Shown: positions 44,645-53,812 of the stretch, one piece after another
How the letters are laid out: each line of letters starts with the position of its first letter
Numbering within the stretch: the stretch's first letter is position 1
From: Pseudomonadota bacterium
GTDB lineage: Bacteria; Pseudomonadota; Alphaproteobacteria; Sneathiellales; Sneathiellaceae
Assembly (NCBI GenBank): GCA_024743055.1
Contig: JANSXH010000010.1
Location: 62,001-126,000 of the forward strand
Length of the DNA: 64,000 nt
Reading direction: 5' to 3'
Made by a program: the position numbers and the translations under genes
The notes under the pieces: model-generated
Database searches by the model: none
Seen by the model: the letters and a program-made list of their open reading frames with translations, nothing else
What the model was told of the DNA's origin: nothing

Positions 44645-44953
44645 GTGGCGGCCTTTTCTTATTATTGGCAGTTTTTCTGCATAATTTTTCTAAGTTTAAT
44701 TTGGAATGGTCCCGTTCCCAAACAGAATCTTTTTCCCCAAGATCTCTCAAGATTTTATGGCGGGAGTTGGAAAATCTGTTGATCTGAATCAAATCCCAAT
44801 CTGCATCCTCGCATAGATATAAGGGCAAGAGTGACAAGAGATGTCTCTCAATCTGATCCTAAGTGCCAAGTAGGTCTTGTCTAATAAATCGTGAAGCCGG
44901 ACCAGGTGTTCACCCGCATATTGGCGGGAGCTTCCTCCGGCAGGAGAATCAAA
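44645..44953. other. Divergent intergenic region with an imperfect palindrome
   Basis: This gap separates the nitronate monooxygenase gene (minus) and ompW (plus). TTTGGAATGG at 44700-44709 and CGTTCCCAAA at 44713-44722 pair at eight of ten positions around TCC, a plausible operator for a dimeric regulator. The right end has AGGAG at 44942-44946 for ompW. A GCGGGAG/CTTCC-rich stretch at 44920-44940 may fold in the leader. No gene is supported. Confidence 0.45.
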
Positions 44954-45571
44954 ATGATCATGAAACGAATAGGTGCCGCTATTTTAGCCGCTGCACTATT
45001 TTTACCGGCTACAGTGGCTTATGCCAAGGACGCGGGGGATATCCTTATCCGGGTGAGAGGTATAGGCGTTGTGCCGGATGAAAGTGGCACGACGGATGCA
45101 CTGGGCGGAAGTGTCGAGATTGACAACGCTTATGTGCCAGAACTCGATTTCAGCTATTTCTTCACGGAGAATATTGCTGCTGAGCTAATCCTGGCGACAG
45201 CCAAACATGATGTGAAGCTGAAAAGCCCTGATGTTGACTTGGGTTCAGTCTGGCTGCTGCCGCCTACATTGACCCTTCAATATCATTTTTTGCCTAAAAG
45301 CCGGGTAAGCCCATATTTTGGAGCTGGTGTAAATTATACGTTTTTTTACAACGAAAAATCCGGCGGCGTAAATAGTATCAGCTACGACGATGGCTTTGGT
45401 CTCGCCTTGCAGGCAGGCGTGGACGTCAAAGTAGACGAGGCATGGTCAGTCAATTTCGATGTCAAAAAGATATTCCTGAATACAGATGTTAAAGTAAATG
45501 GAGGGACAGTGAATGCCGACGTTGATATTGATCCCTGGATCTTCGGCATTGGTGTCGGATATCGCTTCTAA
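44954..45571 (+). CDS. ompW: OmpW-family outer-membrane protein
   Basis: A 205-residue outer-membrane beta-barrel of the OmpW family. The signal peptide ends AYA, with DAGDILIRVRGIGV as the mature start. Barrel features include YFFTENIAAELILATAKHDV, TLTLQYHF and a C-terminal GVGYRF with terminal Phe, the BAM signal. ATG 44954 follows AGGAG by seven bases. OmpW forms an eight-stranded barrel for small hydrophobic compounds, consistent with the many hydrophobic-substrate enzymes around it. Confidence 0.92.
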   Translation: MIMKRIGAAILAAALFLPATVAYAKDAGDILIRVRGIGVVPDESGTTDALGGSVEIDNAYVPELDFSYFFTENIAAELILATAKHDVKLKSPDVDLGSVWLLPPTLTLQYHFLPKSRVSPYFGAGVNYTFFYNEKSGGVNSISYDDGFGLALQAGVDVKVDEAWSVNFDVKKIFLNTDVKVNGGTVNADVDIDPWIFGIGVGYRF

Positions 45572-45584
45572 GTAGCGATCTCAA

Positions 45585-45622
45585 GGTCCATATCCTTATG
45601 CATAGGGGGAAGGATATGGACC
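45585..45622 (+). terminator. Long hairpin after ompW
   Basis: GGTCCATATCCTT (45585-45597) is the perfect reverse complement of AAGGATATGGACC (45610-45622) with a 12-base loop. The 13-bp stem starts 13 bases after the ompW stop. No T-run follows, so this is an mRNA 3' structure or a Rho-assisted end rather than a classical intrinsic terminator. Confidence 0.65.
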
Positions 45623-45754
45623 GTCGGCCCCATCATAGCTCAGCAATGATTTGATCCGATTGACATCTGCCATTAAACTGCAGACACGGAATTCAAAAAA
45701 TAAATAATAACGAGCGAATTCGAGAGTACCCAAGCCTTTACAGGAAACCCCCTT

Positions 45755-46453
45755 ATGGAACTCGCCAAGCAGCATATGGATATCGGCCTTTACACGAATA
45801 ATCGCGAGGACATGTTGCGGTTTTGGCAGGAAGACGTCGGATTGCAGTTCGATCACCTCGGAAAGCTGGGCGGTGGAGTCCAACAATTGCGCCATTTTTT
45901 GGGGGAGGGACCTACTGGGCCCATTCTCAAAATCAATCACGCGCGAGATCCCCTGCCTCATGCACCGGCAAGCGGCTATCACGAAATACTGCTTGCCCGA
46001 AATAGTTGCCAGGCTCCTGAAAGCCTGACCGATCCGGATGGCAATCGCCTATGCCTAGTTCCTCCGGGGTATCTTGGTATATCTGGTATCGGTATTAAAA
46101 TGAATGTACGCAGTCTCGAGAAATTCGATGACTTCTATGGGCGGATCCTCGAACTGCCGACGGTGCCTGAAGCTGGCCCGCATGCCTATGCCTGTGGTCA
46201 GAGCGTAGTAATAGGTACAGAGAGCACGAAGGCACCTGAGGACGCGGTACAAAAAGCACAAGGATACAGATATCTGACCTTCCAAATATTTCAGGCCGAC
46301 AACGATTACAAAACCATCATTTCTCGTGGTGGAGGGGCTGGGCAGGAACCAATAACCCTGGGTACGACGGTCCGCTTTGGTTTTATCCGAGATCCTGATG
46401 GAAATTGGATTGAGCTTTCCCAACGAGCGACCCTAACGGGGTCCCTTGACTGA
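45755..46453 (+). CDS. Two-domain VOC (glyoxalase-like) protein
   Basis: A 232-residue vicinal-oxygen-chelate protein with two domains: about 1-110 (MDIGLYTNNREDMLRFWQ and SLTDPDGNRL-like ending) and about 113-232 (KMNVRSLEKFDDFYGRIL and RDPDGNWIELSQ). Each ends with the DPDGN beta turn of the family. The fold is shared by glyoxalases, extradiol dioxygenases and epimerases, so the reaction is open. AGGAAA precedes ATG 45755. It leads the acyl-CoA dehydrogenase gene by 84 bp. Confidence 0.85.
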   Translation: MELAKQHMDIGLYTNNREDMLRFWQEDVGLQFDHLGKLGGGVQQLRHFLGEGPTGPILKINHARDPLPHAPASGYHEILLARNSCQAPESLTDPDGNRLCLVPPGYLGISGIGIKMNVRSLEKFDDFYGRILELPTVPEAGPHAYACGQSVVIGTESTKAPEDAVQKAQGYRYLTFQIFQADNDYKTIISRGGGAGQEPITLGTTVRFGFIRDPDGNWIELSQRATLTGSLD

Positions 46454-46537
46454 CAGAAAGCGTCATGAAGGTTGACATGTCAGGTCAACGATTGCAGCAT
46501 CTTTCACATACAAACAATAATAATGAGGACATCAGAA

Positions 46538-47785
46538 ATGTCAGGACCCAATCAAGAACTCTTCAATCTCGCCATGTCAGAAGAGGCACAGCCTCTACTT
46601 TATGCCCTGCAAAAGCATATCAATGAGAACGTGGCACCGATCGAAGAAGAATTTTATGCCCTCAATGAAGAAAAGGAAGATCGGTGGACCTGGCACCCGC
46701 GTCAGCTGGAACTGCTTGATGGGGCCAAGGCTAAAGCCAAGGAATCAGGTTTGTGGAATTTTTTCCTCCCCGATGCGGACACAGGTGAAGGTCTTAGTAA
46801 TCTGGATTACGCTTATATTGCCTCCGAGCTTGGTAAATACAGTCTTGCTTCCGAAACCTTGAACTGTAGTGCGCCGGATACGGGCAATATGGAAGTTCTG
46901 GAGCGAGTTGGAACACCAGAACAGAAAGAGAAATGGCTGAAACCGTTGCTGAACGGTGAGATCCGCTCCGCCTACGCAATGACAGAGCCGGCGGAAGCGT
47001 CTTCCGACGCCAAGAATATCAGTACGTCGGCCGTGCTTGAAAATGGCGAATGGGTCATCAATGGTGAGAAATACTATATTTCTGGCGCCGGCGACCCTCG
47101 CTGCAAGATTATGATTACCATGGTCAAGACAAGCCCTGATGCTTCACCATCCAAACAGCAATCCCAAATTCTGGTGCCGATAGACACACCAGGTGTCGAA
47201 ATTTTGGAAGGCATGCAGGTCTTTGGTGAGGATCACGCCCCTCGCGGCCATATGCATATCAAATTTAACAATGTCCGAGTTCCTGAATCAAACATGCTGT
47301 TGGGCGAGGGCCGGGGTTTTGAAATCTCCCAGGTTCGTCTGGGACCTGGCCGTATTCACCATTGCATGCGTTCCATCGGTCAGGCGGAAAAAGCGCTGGA
47401 ACTGATGGTTCAGCGGGCTGGCAGTCGTAAGGCATTCGGCAAAACTTTGCTAAAACTCGGCAAGAATCTCGAAGTTATCTCCCGCGCTCGCATCGAAATA
47501 GATGCCATGCGTCTTATGGTCCTGCAAGCAGCCAAAGCCATGGATGTCCTGGGCAATAGGGAAGCAAGGGTGTATGTAAGTGCGGTTAAGGCCATGGTGC
47601 CTGAAAAAGTCTGCCAAATCATTGATCAGGCCATGCAAATTCATGGGGCGACGGGTGTTTCCCAATGGTCACCACTTTCAGGGATGTACACGCATCAGCG
47701 CCATCTGCGCTTTGCGGATGGACCAGATGAAGTGCATCATATGGTCGTTGGTCGGGCAGAGGCGCAAAAGCATGATGCCTGGTAG
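46538..47785 (+). CDS. Acyl-CoA dehydrogenase (ACAD10/11-like)
   Basis: A 415-residue acyl-CoA dehydrogenase. It has YAMTEPAEASSDAKNI near residues 145-160, the FAD-binding VINGEKYYISGAGDPR, a RGFEISQVRLGPGRIHHCMR segment and QIHGATGVSQ plus ADGPDEVHHMVVGR near the end. The last pattern places it near ACAD10/11 and related long- or branched-chain enzymes. ATG 46538 has GAGGA eight bases upstream; the frame is open to 46472 without a good site. The natural substrate is unknown. Confidence 0.9.
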   Translation: MSGPNQELFNLAMSEEAQPLLYALQKHINENVAPIEEEFYALNEEKEDRWTWHPRQLELLDGAKAKAKESGLWNFFLPDADTGEGLSNLDYAYIASELGKYSLASETLNCSAPDTGNMEVLERVGTPEQKEKWLKPLLNGEIRSAYAMTEPAEASSDAKNISTSAVLENGEWVINGEKYYISGAGDPRCKIMITMVKTSPDASPSKQQSQILVPIDTPGVEILEGMQVFGEDHAPRGHMHIKFNNVRVPESNMLLGEGRGFEISQVRLGPGRIHHCMRSIGQAEKALELMVQRAGSRKAFGKTLLKLGKNLEVISRARIEIDAMRLMVLQAAKAMDVLGNREARVYVSAVKAMVPEKVCQIIDQAMQIHGATGVSQWSPLSGMYTHQRHLRFADGPDEVHHMVVGRAEAQKHDAW

Positions 47786-47884
47786 TTACACGTAAGGAGT
47801 AAGGCCCTTTTAGTATCATTTAGCCTTGTAGTTTGTCTGTGGCCACCCAATGTGTGGATATAGTTGGACGGAGGTTCACCTGGT

Positions 47885-48493
47885 ATGTATCAACGTTTTA
47901 TTTTAGCGTTGTTTAGAAACCCTAAGCAAATAGGGGCTGTCGTGCCAAGCAGTCAGTCTCTGGCGCGCGCTATGGCGTCCGAGGTTGATCTTGCTTCCCA
48001 AACGGTTCTTGAACTGGGGCCGGGGACGGGTGTCATCACCCAGGCATTGTTGTCACGCGGAATTAAAATGCAGCAGCTTATCCTGCTGGAGCGGGATGGT
48101 GCTCTGGCAGGGTTGCTTTCCAGCCGATTCCCGGATACCCGAGTCATCAAGGGAGATGCCAGCAAGCTTGAAAATCTGGTAAATCCCTGCGGCTCTCGCC
48201 CAATCGATACGATTGTCTCAAGTTTGCCCCTGTTGAACATGAAGCGCGAAGACAGGCTTGCTGTTTTGCAGCAAGTATTTTCGGTCCTTGATGAAGATGG
48301 CAAACTTATTCAATTTACCTATTCTGCCAAAGCACCAATTCAAAAGGAATTGGCTTCACAATTGGACGTGAAGGGCAGGAAAGTAACAACTGTCCTGAAA
48401 AACCTGCCGCCAGCATCAGTTTGGATTTATGGCCGTTCTGTGGAAGAAAATTCCAATGTTCTAGGCGCTAAAAATTCTGAAAAATTCTCCTGA
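47885..48493 (+). CDS. SAM-dependent phospholipid methyltransferase-like protein
   Basis: A 202-residue class I methyltransferase. Motif I is VLELGPGTGVITQAL near residues 37-51, and FRNPKQIGAVVPSS near the start matches PmtA-type phosphatidylethanolamine N-methyltransferases and close rRNA-dimethylase relatives. Motif IV is DTIVSSLPLLNM, where PmtA has SxLPLxxF-type sequence. ATG 47885 lies ten bases after GGAGG; a TTG at 47864 has no site. If it is PmtA it makes phosphatidylcholine at the inner membrane; function is likely but not proved. Confidence 0.75.
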   Translation: MYQRFILALFRNPKQIGAVVPSSQSLARAMASEVDLASQTVLELGPGTGVITQALLSRGIKMQQLILLERDGALAGLLSSRFPDTRVIKGDASKLENLVNPCGSRPIDTIVSSLPLLNMKREDRLAVLQQVFSVLDEDGKLIQFTYSAKAPIQKELASQLDVKGRKVTTVLKNLPPASVWIYGRSVEENSNVLGAKNSEKFS

Positions 48494-48808
48494 CGACCTG
48501 TATCATTGTAAGCTAGTTCATTAGGCCTCCAGGCTCCAGAGGAAGCTGCTGTTGATCCCGTAAGCTATTGATTATGATAAATTTTAATCAATTTCAGTGC
48601 ATTTTGATTTTTGTCGAATTAACGCTTTAGAAAGATATCCCGACTAGGTTCAGCGCAATGAAGACAGGAGCAATAGCTGCTTGTCTCGGTAAATGGTGCG
48701 CCTAACTCGCCACTAGTCGTTCCCAAGGGTCTTACCGTCAGGGAACCGTGAAAAATTAAAATATTTCGATGGTGGCTGGCGTGTTGGTATATAGCGAGGG
48801 CAAATTTC
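48494..48808. other. Intergenic region, no feature identified
   Basis: The stretch after the methyltransferase gene is A+T rich in its middle (48570-48620) and probably holds the promoter of the following lipoprotein gene. GAGG at 48797-48800 is the latter's ribosome site. I see no gene, tRNA, or strong hairpin here. Confidence 0.4.
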
Positions 48809-49564
48809 ATGAAACGTAGTAATTTTGGTAAGTTAATCTCCCTATTATTCATTGGCTCTATGACCGTCTCCTGTTCAACTGCTACCAATGAAAAAATTGA
48901 TGCGACAGCGACTGACGCCGTTAATTGGGTTGGTCAGCAGTTCTCCGATGCGGGTGATTGGATCAGCAAACAATATTCCGACCTTCTAAACGATGACGAG
49001 CAGGAGGGGCTCACCGCCTCAACGAAGCTTGCAGCGATAACGGGGAAGGATCAGGTCTGGAAGAGTGAAGACGGAGAGGTCACTGCGAATATCAAGGTTA
49101 TTAAAACCGAAAAAGAAAAAGGTAGCGTCTCTTTGGAAGTGCCAGAGGGCCGGCTTGCAAAAATACCAGCTCTAGAGTTGATCGACGCCCCGTACAGGGC
49201 GATCAAGAATGCCAATGTCAGAAGCGGGGCCGGAACGGATTTCAACATTGTTGACAAGGCCAACTATGATTCCGTCGTGGTGGTGATTGGTAAAGTGCAG
49301 GATAAATCCTGGTATCTGGTCGGTGATGGCGATGTTGCAACCGGCTTCGTTTTTGACAAGCTACTAGAACCACTTCCTGAAAGTGAGAACACGAAGCACA
49401 CAGTTGTAAAGCCTGACAATAACTACGCTGCTGTTCAAGAGGAAAAAGTTGAAACAGAATGGTTATGCAGGACTCTCCAGCAAACCATCCGCCTTGCTGA
49501 CGGTGAGACTAAGGTAGAAGAAGTCAGAGCCTGTCAGGGGCAAGACGGATGGGAAATCAAGTAA
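48809..49564 (+). CDS. SH3b-domain envelope lipoprotein
   Basis: A 251-residue exported protein. The signal peptide ends SMTVSC with Cys22 as probable lipidation site; -3 Thr is unusual, so a plain signal peptide is possible. Residues about 130-178 form a bacterial SH3 domain (KNANVRSGAGTDFNIVDKA, then GYDS-like and WYLVGDGDVATGFVF). The C-terminal WLCRTLQQTIRLADGETKVE with RACQGQDGWEI resembles the end of alphaproteobacterial surface antigens. It may bind peptidoglycan or scaffold the envelope. The gene stands alone. Confidence 0.75.
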   Translation: MKRSNFGKLISLLFIGSMTVSCSTATNEKIDATATDAVNWVGQQFSDAGDWISKQYSDLLNDDEQEGLTASTKLAAITGKDQVWKSEDGEVTANIKVIKTEKEKGSVSLEVPEGRLAKIPALELIDAPYRAIKNANVRSGAGTDFNIVDKANYDSVVVVIGKVQDKSWYLVGDGDVATGFVFDKLLEPLPESENTKHTVVKPDNNYAAVQEEKVETEWLCRTLQQTIRLADGETKVEEVRACQGQDGWEIK

Positions 49565-49580
49565 AGCGCAGATAACGTCT

Positions 49581-49614
49581 ATGTCACGCAATATCATATG
49601 AATTTGCGTGACAT
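49581..49614. terminator. Bidirectional hairpin between convergent genes
   Basis: ATGTCACGCAA (49581-49591) is the exact reverse complement of TTGCGTGACAT (49604-49614) with a 12-base loop. It sits between the SH3 lipoprotein gene (plus) and the sterol-desaturase-type gene (minus) and could end both transcripts. There is no U-tract on either side. Confidence 0.6.
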
Positions 49615-49621
49615 TGAATAA

Positions 49622-50344
49622 CTAGAGGTCTTTGTGAATATCTTTATAAGCGAGCATTGGGAGTAATTGCTCTTCCTTTTCAGGGGTAAAACCGCAGGTT
49701 TGTGTCCATTCTTTTGGGTTCTCGTATGTCCCAAATAACATGTCCCACCATACAATATCTCCATAATTATTTTTATGACGTCGATACTGATGGTGGATGC
49801 GGTGCATTTCAGGCCGTTGAAAAATGAACCCGATCCAGCGGGGAGTCTTTACATTCGTATGGTAGAAAAACTCTCCTATGGCGGTCAGAAATGTGTAAAT
49901 AGCAGCAGCTTCTATAGATAGCCCCAAAAAAGTATAAACAAGCAAACTTCCAATAATTGAGTTTACAATCATTTCACCAGGATGCTTGTAGAAGGATGTG
50001 ATTACTTCCAGTCGTTGTGGACTATGATGTATCTGGTGAAAAGCTCTCCATAAAACATCTGACTCATGCCGCCAGCGATGCCACCAATAGAAAACGAATG
50101 TCGCGATGAAGTAGGCGATCATGCCGCCATAAATGGGCGATACGATGCTTGAAAGATCAAAAACAGACCATGAAGAAAGCCAAATTTCCCATGTGATGCC
50201 TGCCATCAGGACCACACCAAGTTGTACTCCGTTGATAAGTACTACGCGTAAAGGCCAAGTTTTGACGGAGGGTAATTTCCAACCAGGAATCAGGCGTTCT
50301 AAAAGAAAACAGCCTACGAAAACAAAGAATATAGTATATATCAT
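49622..50344 (-). CDS. Sterol desaturase/fatty acid hydroxylase family protein
   Basis: A 240-residue membrane di-iron enzyme. The histidine boxes are WWHRWRHESDVLW with FHQIHHS (HxxxH and HxxHH) and RIHHQYRRHKNNYGDIVWWD (HxxHH with later His). Four or five hydrophobic helices are visible. The WWDMLFGTYENP ending is typical of the family's bacterial carotenoid/sterol-like hydroxylase group. Substrate may be a fatty acid, hopanoid or other lipid. It is monocistronic on the minus strand. Confidence 0.88.
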   Translation of the reverse strand: MIYTIFFVFVGCFLLERLIPGWKLPSVKTWPLRVVLINGVQLGVVLMAGITWEIWLSSWSVFDLSSIVSPIYGGMIAYFIATFVFYWWHRWRHESDVLWRAFHQIHHSPQRLEVITSFYKHPGEMIVNSIIGSLLVYTFLGLSIEAAAIYTFLTAIGEFFYHTNVKTPRWIGFIFQRPEMHRIHHQYRRHKNNYGDIVWWDMLFGTYENPKEWTQTCGFTPEKEEQLLPMLAYKDIHKDL

Positions 50345-50493
50345 ACGGTCATCCTTACTCTGTAGATTGAACGTCAGCCTTGCAACAAGTAATCACTAGG
50401 GTTGAAGGTAAAAGTGATGAATTACACTTTTCTAAGAAAAAGGAAGATTTTCTGACTGCATCCCTGATGTCGCCGACAGGCCCTGTTCAGATC

Positions 50494-51729
50494 CTATGAT
50501 GCCTTTGATAGTTTGATCAGAGTGATTTCAGAGGGTGCGCCAAATCGCTTGGGCGGGCCCCAATATCCTGTGCCGCGGCTAGTATATACCCAAAGATGCC
50601 CGAAGCGCCGAAGGCCCGCCGTAAACGGTTGTTGCAGGCGGACAAAATGATTCCACGGCCAGAACTGGCCGCCATGGGTATGGCCCGAAAGCTGCAGATC
50701 AAATCCGGCTTTGGCGGCGGCATCGGCGGAGCGGGGCTGATGGGCAAGTAATATCTTCAGGGCGTCCGTTGGGCTTCCAGAAATAGCCGCATCCGGATCG
50801 CTTTTATGCGCGGGTATAACCTTACCGGCGCTATAGTCGTTCACGCCAGCAACAACAAGATCGGTGTTGTTATGCTGTACGATCTCATGCTCATTCATTA
50901 ACACGTTCAAACCAATTCGTCGGAACTCTTCCACCCATTCTTCGGCCCCCGAATAGTATTCGTGATTCCCGGTCACCAGATAGACCCCATAGCGGGCTTC
51001 AAGTCTGCCGAGGGGCGCTGTATCCTTGGCAAGTTGATGTACTCTGCCATCCACAACATCGCCGGTGATGGCGATGATATCGGGGTTCAGGGCATTGACC
51101 TTATTGACCACCCCCTGAACATACTTGCCTTTGATGGTGGGGCCGACATGAATGTCGGTAATCTGGGCAATGGTGAAGCCGTCAAGCGCCAATGGAAGCC
51201 GTTCGAGGGGGATATCGATATTCACGACCTTCGCAATCCGCCGGGCATTTACAAACCCGATCAGAGTTACCAGGACAGACAGGACCAAGGCAAGAACGGC
51301 GCTTTCGACCACCCAGTCACGCCCGGATGTAAAGAAAAGCGAAAAATCACGTAGTAGCGTAAATATTAAGAGGGAAGAGAACCAACCCAGAGTCATAGAC
51401 CCGGCCCAGACGAGACGGTCTGCTAAAACCTGGCTTTTCACAAAAACAGACGCGAGCGTCCCAAAGGGAATAAGAACAGCGGATATGGCGATGATCCCTG
51501 CTCCGAATATTTGAAAAACCACATTGATCGGCAAATCAGGGATCAGTCGCCATCCGATATAAATTTGTATCGGTGCAAAGATCACCATCACCGCCAGGGC
51601 AAATCGCCGATACGCCGCTCTCTTCTCAGGTGGCAGCGGCTGTGCGGTCTCGCTGTCTTCTGTCTCGACTTCGTCTATGTCAACAGGCGTATGCTCTTCA
51701 AAGTCGGGCATCTGATCTTCTTTCTTCAT
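50494..51729 (-). CDS. Membrane-anchored metallophosphoesterase (YkuE/YaeI-like)
   Basis: A 411-residue protein with four N-terminal membrane helices (about residues 38-160) and a C-terminal calcineurin-type phosphoesterase. Metal motifs are ITDIHVGP near residue 193, TGDVVDG, TGNHEYY and SGHTHGGQFWP. Relatives of this YaeI/YkuE type act on lipid phosphates or UDP-sugars at the membrane. The first 30 residues are very acidic. ATG 51729 is used; an ATG seven codons later has a similar ribosome site. Confidence 0.85.
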   Translation of the reverse strand: MKKEDQMPDFEEHTPVDIDEVETEDSETAQPLPPEKRAAYRRFALAVMVIFAPIQIYIGWRLIPDLPINVVFQIFGAGIIAISAVLIPFGTLASVFVKSQVLADRLVWAGSMTLGWFSSLLIFTLLRDFSLFFTSGRDWVVESAVLALVLSVLVTLIGFVNARRIAKVVNIDIPLERLPLALDGFTIAQITDIHVGPTIKGKYVQGVVNKVNALNPDIIAITGDVVDGRVHQLAKDTAPLGRLEARYGVYLVTGNHEYYSGAEEWVEEFRRIGLNVLMNEHEIVQHNNTDLVVAGVNDYSAGKVIPAHKSDPDAAISGSPTDALKILLAHQPRSADAAAKAGFDLQLSGHTHGGQFWPWNHFVRLQQPFTAGLRRFGHLWVYTSRGTGYWGPPKRFGAPSEITLIKLSKAS

Positions 51730-51985
51730 TGGTTACTACCGGCGCCAATAAGACGGCCGTAAATTGCCGCTAAACATACGCTATCCTAAAATGTGTACAA
51801 TTTGGCTGACAATCAATGAGGAAGTTATGTTTCTGTATCGAATGTATGAATGTTTCTCACAATAAGAAGTCATGCGAATTATTGAGCCACATAGTTTTCT
51901 AATGTCTGATTTTGACGATAGGGCAAGCTGAGCGGATTAGGTATACCAATCAAAGCAAGGCCATCATTAATACCATTGGGAGAAA

Positions 51986-52061
<76 letters not shown>

Positions 52062-52102
52062 ACATCGCCGGAAGCGAGATGCTCCGTGCGCGAAGAAGCT
52101 GG

Positions 52103-52131
52103 GTTATAAAAGAAAATTTCGGGGCTGTCCA
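52103..52131 (-). promoter_or_regulatory. Sigma70-type promoter of tRNA-Phe
   Basis: On the minus strand TGGACA (52131-52126) and TATAAC (52108-52103) are separated by exactly 17 bp. The transcript would start near 52096, about 35 bases before the tRNA 5' end. Confidence 0.7.
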
Positions 52132-52218
52132 GAGTTGTTGGGACAAAATTCACTAATTTGCAAAGGATAATGGGAATGGGCCATAAACCCTTAGAATACA
52201 GGGTAAAACGGACACCGC

Positions 52219-52398
52219 CTAATCCACATTTTCATCGTTTGCGGGCACGGTTTCCTCTCCTGGAATGACATAGCTCTCATTCAGCCATTTACCAAGGTCC
52301 AGTTGCTTGCAGCGAGCAGAGCAAAAGGGGCGATATTTGGTTTCTGTTGGCTTATCGCACAGAGGGCAGGAAATTTTTTTGCGGCTAGAATTTGTCAT
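52219..52398 (-). CDS. yacG: YacG zinc-binding DNA gyrase inhibitor
   Basis: A 59-residue zinc ribbon of the YacG family. The ligands appear in SCPLCDKPT and FCSARCKQLDLGKWLNESY, the C-x2-C...C-x3-C pattern; the LDLGKW-NE tail is diagnostic. In E. coli YacG binds GyrB and inhibits gyrase. ATG 52398 and a GTG just before it are both possible. It sits four to seven bases after the RNase E/G gene and is co-transcribed with it. Confidence 0.92.
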   Translation of the reverse strand: MTNSSRKKISCPLCDKPTETKYRPFCSARCKQLDLGKWLNESYVIPGEETVPANDENVD

Positions 52399-52405
52399 CA
52401 CTCAA

Positions 52406-53812
52406 TTACTTTATTGAAAAGGCCAGGTAAGGTAAATCGGCATCTTCATATATGGAGAGGCGTCGTCCTAGGTGATTTTCCATCCGTGACTGCGACAACG
52501 CTAATTGTTCGGCCAACTTTAACCCAACGACGATTTCTATCTCGCTTCCAGCCGTGTGGCGCGTATGGCTTTCAAGACTTCGCAAAAGGCTTGCCATTGC
52601 ACTTGTAGGACTGTCCTGGCAACCTGCACCCTGACAGATCGGGCAGGGTGCCTTCATCAAGCTATGCAGAGTTCGCTTGGAGCGTTGTCGTGTTATCTGC
52701 ATAAGTCCGAGCTCTGTTAGGCCAATCATTCGCGTGCGAACAGGGTCTTGTTGAAGAAGTTTCTCCATATGCTGTTGAAGCCGCTTTGCGTCTCCTGGGC
52801 CAGACATTTGGATAAAATCAACGATGATTATACCTGAGTAGTTTCTAAGTCGGATCTGCCTGGCGATTTGAGAAGCAGCGACCATATTGCTTTTAAGGGC
52901 TACCGATTCCCTGCCATGCACAGGGGAATTGCCGCCAAAATTCACATCGATTACGACCATCGCTTCCGTCGGTTCGAGAGTGATAGAGACGCCAGATTCA
53001 AGATCAATTCTTTTGTCGAGTGCGGTTTCTATTTGCGCATCAATGCCAGACTCCTCAAACAGAGATGAAGATCCCTTCCATAAAGAAACCTTCGTCTCCT
53101 CATCTCGGAAATGCTTCTTAGCGAAGGAAACTACATTCGTCAGAGCAACTGATGTCGTTACCCGAACTTCCATACCGGGCTGTAGCAGGTCGCTGAGAAT
53201 TCGGTCGAGAGGCGTTTGGTGTGGGCTTAACCGGCGGGGAGTTTGGCTTTCTCCCTCTCTGGTCTTGATGTCATCCCAAATCTTTTGAAGCCGAGAAATC
53301 TCTGCGTCCAGGATATTTTTGGAAACCGTGAGAGCGGATGTTCGAACAATGAGACCACCGGATACCAGTTTTGGCTCCAATGCGGTGACAAGGCGGACCT
53401 TGTCCTCCTTTGAAGCGATATGTTTTGATATCGCAACTTTCTGGCCTTTGGGTTGATACAATAAATTCGCAGATTCAATCTGGAAATGACATCCAAGCTG
53501 GACACCTTTTTCCTCCAACGGGTCTTTAATGACCTGAACCAGCAGTTTCTGCCCTTCATGAACGAGGCTTCCAATGCCGTCATTTTTACGAGCAATATCG
53601 CGAGCCTGAAGAAACCCAGTTTCATTTTTCCCGATGTCGACAAAGGCGGCATCAAGGTCATCCATGACTTTCGCAACTCTGCCGAGGTAAAAGTCACCAA
53701 CTCTGGAAATTTCTTGTGGTCGTTCGATATGCAGCTCTTCAAGCTGATCGTCCCGCATGAGAGCGGCGCGGGTTTCGAAAAGCCCATCGTCAATCAGGAG
53801 GGAGCGGGTCAT
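52406..53812 (-). CDS. rng: Ribonuclease E/G family endoribonuclease
   Basis: A 468-residue RNase G-like enzyme that cuts single-stranded A/U-rich RNA, for example in rRNA maturation. It starts with the S1-type region (LGRVAKVMDDLDAAFVDIG), has the catalytic Asp segment AMVVIDVNFGGN and the Zn-link CPICQGAG near residue 390. It lacks the long unstructured C-terminus of RNase E, so RNase G is the better label. Its ATG overlaps the maf stop as ATGA. Neighbours infA, maf and yacG form a common alphaproteobacterial cluster. Confidence 0.9.
   Translation of the reverse strand: MTRSLLIDDGLFETRAALMRDDQLEELHIERPQEISRVGDFYLGRVAKVMDDLDAAFVDIGKNETGFLQARDIARKNDGIGSLVHEGQKLLVQVIKDPLEEKGVQLGCHFQIESANLLYQPKGQKVAISKHIASKEDKVRLVTALEPKLVSGGLIVRTSALTVSKNILDAEISRLQKIWDDIKTREGESQTPRRLSPHQTPLDRILSDLLQPGMEVRVTTSVALTNVVSFAKKHFRDEETKVSLWKGSSSLFEESGIDAQIETALDKRIDLESGVSITLEPTEAMVVIDVNFGGNSPVHGRESVALKSNMVAASQIARQIRLRNYSGIIIVDFIQMSGPGDAKRLQQHMEKLLQQDPVRTRMIGLTELGLMQITRQRSKRTLHSLMKAPCPICQGAGCQDSPTSAMASLLRSLESHTRHTAGSEIEIVVGLKLAEQLALSQSRMENHLGRRLSIYEDADLPYLAFSIK

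Noticed and set aside
49581..49614. Pho box reading of the hairpin
   Set aside because: TTTGCGTGACAT here is identical to 12 bases of the phnC Pho box at 10584-10595, but the units are inverted instead of direct and lie between gene ends, so a terminator role is preferred.
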